From: Veillonella sp. AM51-8BH
GTDB lineage: Bacteria > Bacillota > Negativicutes > Veillonellales > Veillonellaceae
Assembly: GCF_003463825.1 (NCBI RefSeq)
Contig: NZ_QSDY01000007.1
Location: 1-56,708, forward strand
Reading direction: 5' to 3'
Length of the DNA: 56,708 nt
Part shown: positions 56,690 to 56,708 of the stretch, piece by piece
Layout of the letters: every line of letters starts with the position of its first letter
How positions within the stretch are numbered: the stretch's first letter is position 1
The notes under the pieces: model-generated
Seen by the model: the letters and a program-made list of their open reading frames with translations, nothing else
Told to the model about the DNA's origin: nothing
Databases searched by the model: none
Translations under genes and position numbers: made by a program

Positions 56690-56708
56690 ATAATTGTTTT
56701 TTTTTTAC

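Noticed and set aside
1..56708. CRISPR arrays, tRNA or rRNA genes, prophage, toxin-antitoxin or defence genes
   Set aside because: No direct-repeat array, cloverleaf, rRNA stretch or relevant protein family was seen anywhere in the window.

Overview
The window looks like a chromosomal segment of a Veillonella-type bacterium (Negativicutes, a diderm Firmicute). The reasons are AT-rich DNA with strong Shine-Dalgarno sites, classical Firmicute gene clusters (yloC-remA-gmk-rpoZ-coaBC, priA-def-fmt-rsmB-rlmN-prpC-prkC-rsgA-rpe, rpsB-tsf-pyrH-frr-uppS-cdsA-dxr-rseP-ispG-proS), a fused IspH-ribosomal S1 protein and a SAM-I riboswitch on metK. Genus assignment is inference. I saw no rRNA, tRNA, CRISPR array or prophage. 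No gene-free stretch exceeds 300 bases; bases 1-173 hold nothing I can name.

Layout, almost entirely minus strand. (1) 174-4946: a siroheme/4Fe-4S half-reductase, then mnmA-lepA-hemW. (2) 5104-15923: one operon reading PHP phosphatase, P-loop/Gls24 protein, miaB, mutS, mutL, RsmJ-like methyltransferase, miaA, methionine gamma-lyase-like enzyme, with a good promoter and terminator (mismatch repair plus tRNA A37 modification). (3) 15937-25802: an eleven-gene operon from rpsB to proS (translation, UMP kinase, isoprenoid and phospholipid synthesis, site-2 protease), with hairpins at its internal joints. (4) 25803-36989: priA to rpe (replication restart, fMet cycle, rRNA methylation, Ser/Thr kinase and phosphatase). 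(5) 37014-38429: metK with its own promoter, SAM-I riboswitch and terminator, standing between coaBC and priA, next to a short STAS-like gene remnant. (6) 38679-41949: coaBC back to yicC. (7) 42077-43792: rqcH, the only plus-strand gene. (8) 43836-45560: a 1,725-bp transposon carrying an IS1595-family transposase and the lincosamide-resistance gene lnu(C), with 24-bp inverted repeats and a perfect 8-bp target duplication (MTnSag1-like). (9) 45568-50093: rsmD-coaD-coiled-coil protein, and der-plsY-gpsA. (10) 50157-56689: scpA-scpB-rluB-flavoprotein-cmk-plsC-ispH/rpsA.

Two points stand out. First, the transposon landed exactly between the coaD operon and the bidirectional terminator that the operon would have shared with rqcH, so transposase and lnu(C) now lie in line with, and probably receive read-through from, a housekeeping operon. 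Second, seven otherwise normal genes (mutS, miaB, proS, rpe, def, der and an NAD(P)/FAD oxidoreductase) carry nine small frameshifts, all explained by lost bases, mostly in short homopolymers. Several are essential genes, so sequencing or assembly error is much likelier than real gene death; the features below give the reconstructed gene spans. I found no convincing wholly undescribed system; the best new leads are regulatory RNA-like structures (mnmA and rpsB leaders, the hairpin between the lepA Shine-Dalgarno and start) and small unrecognised genes.
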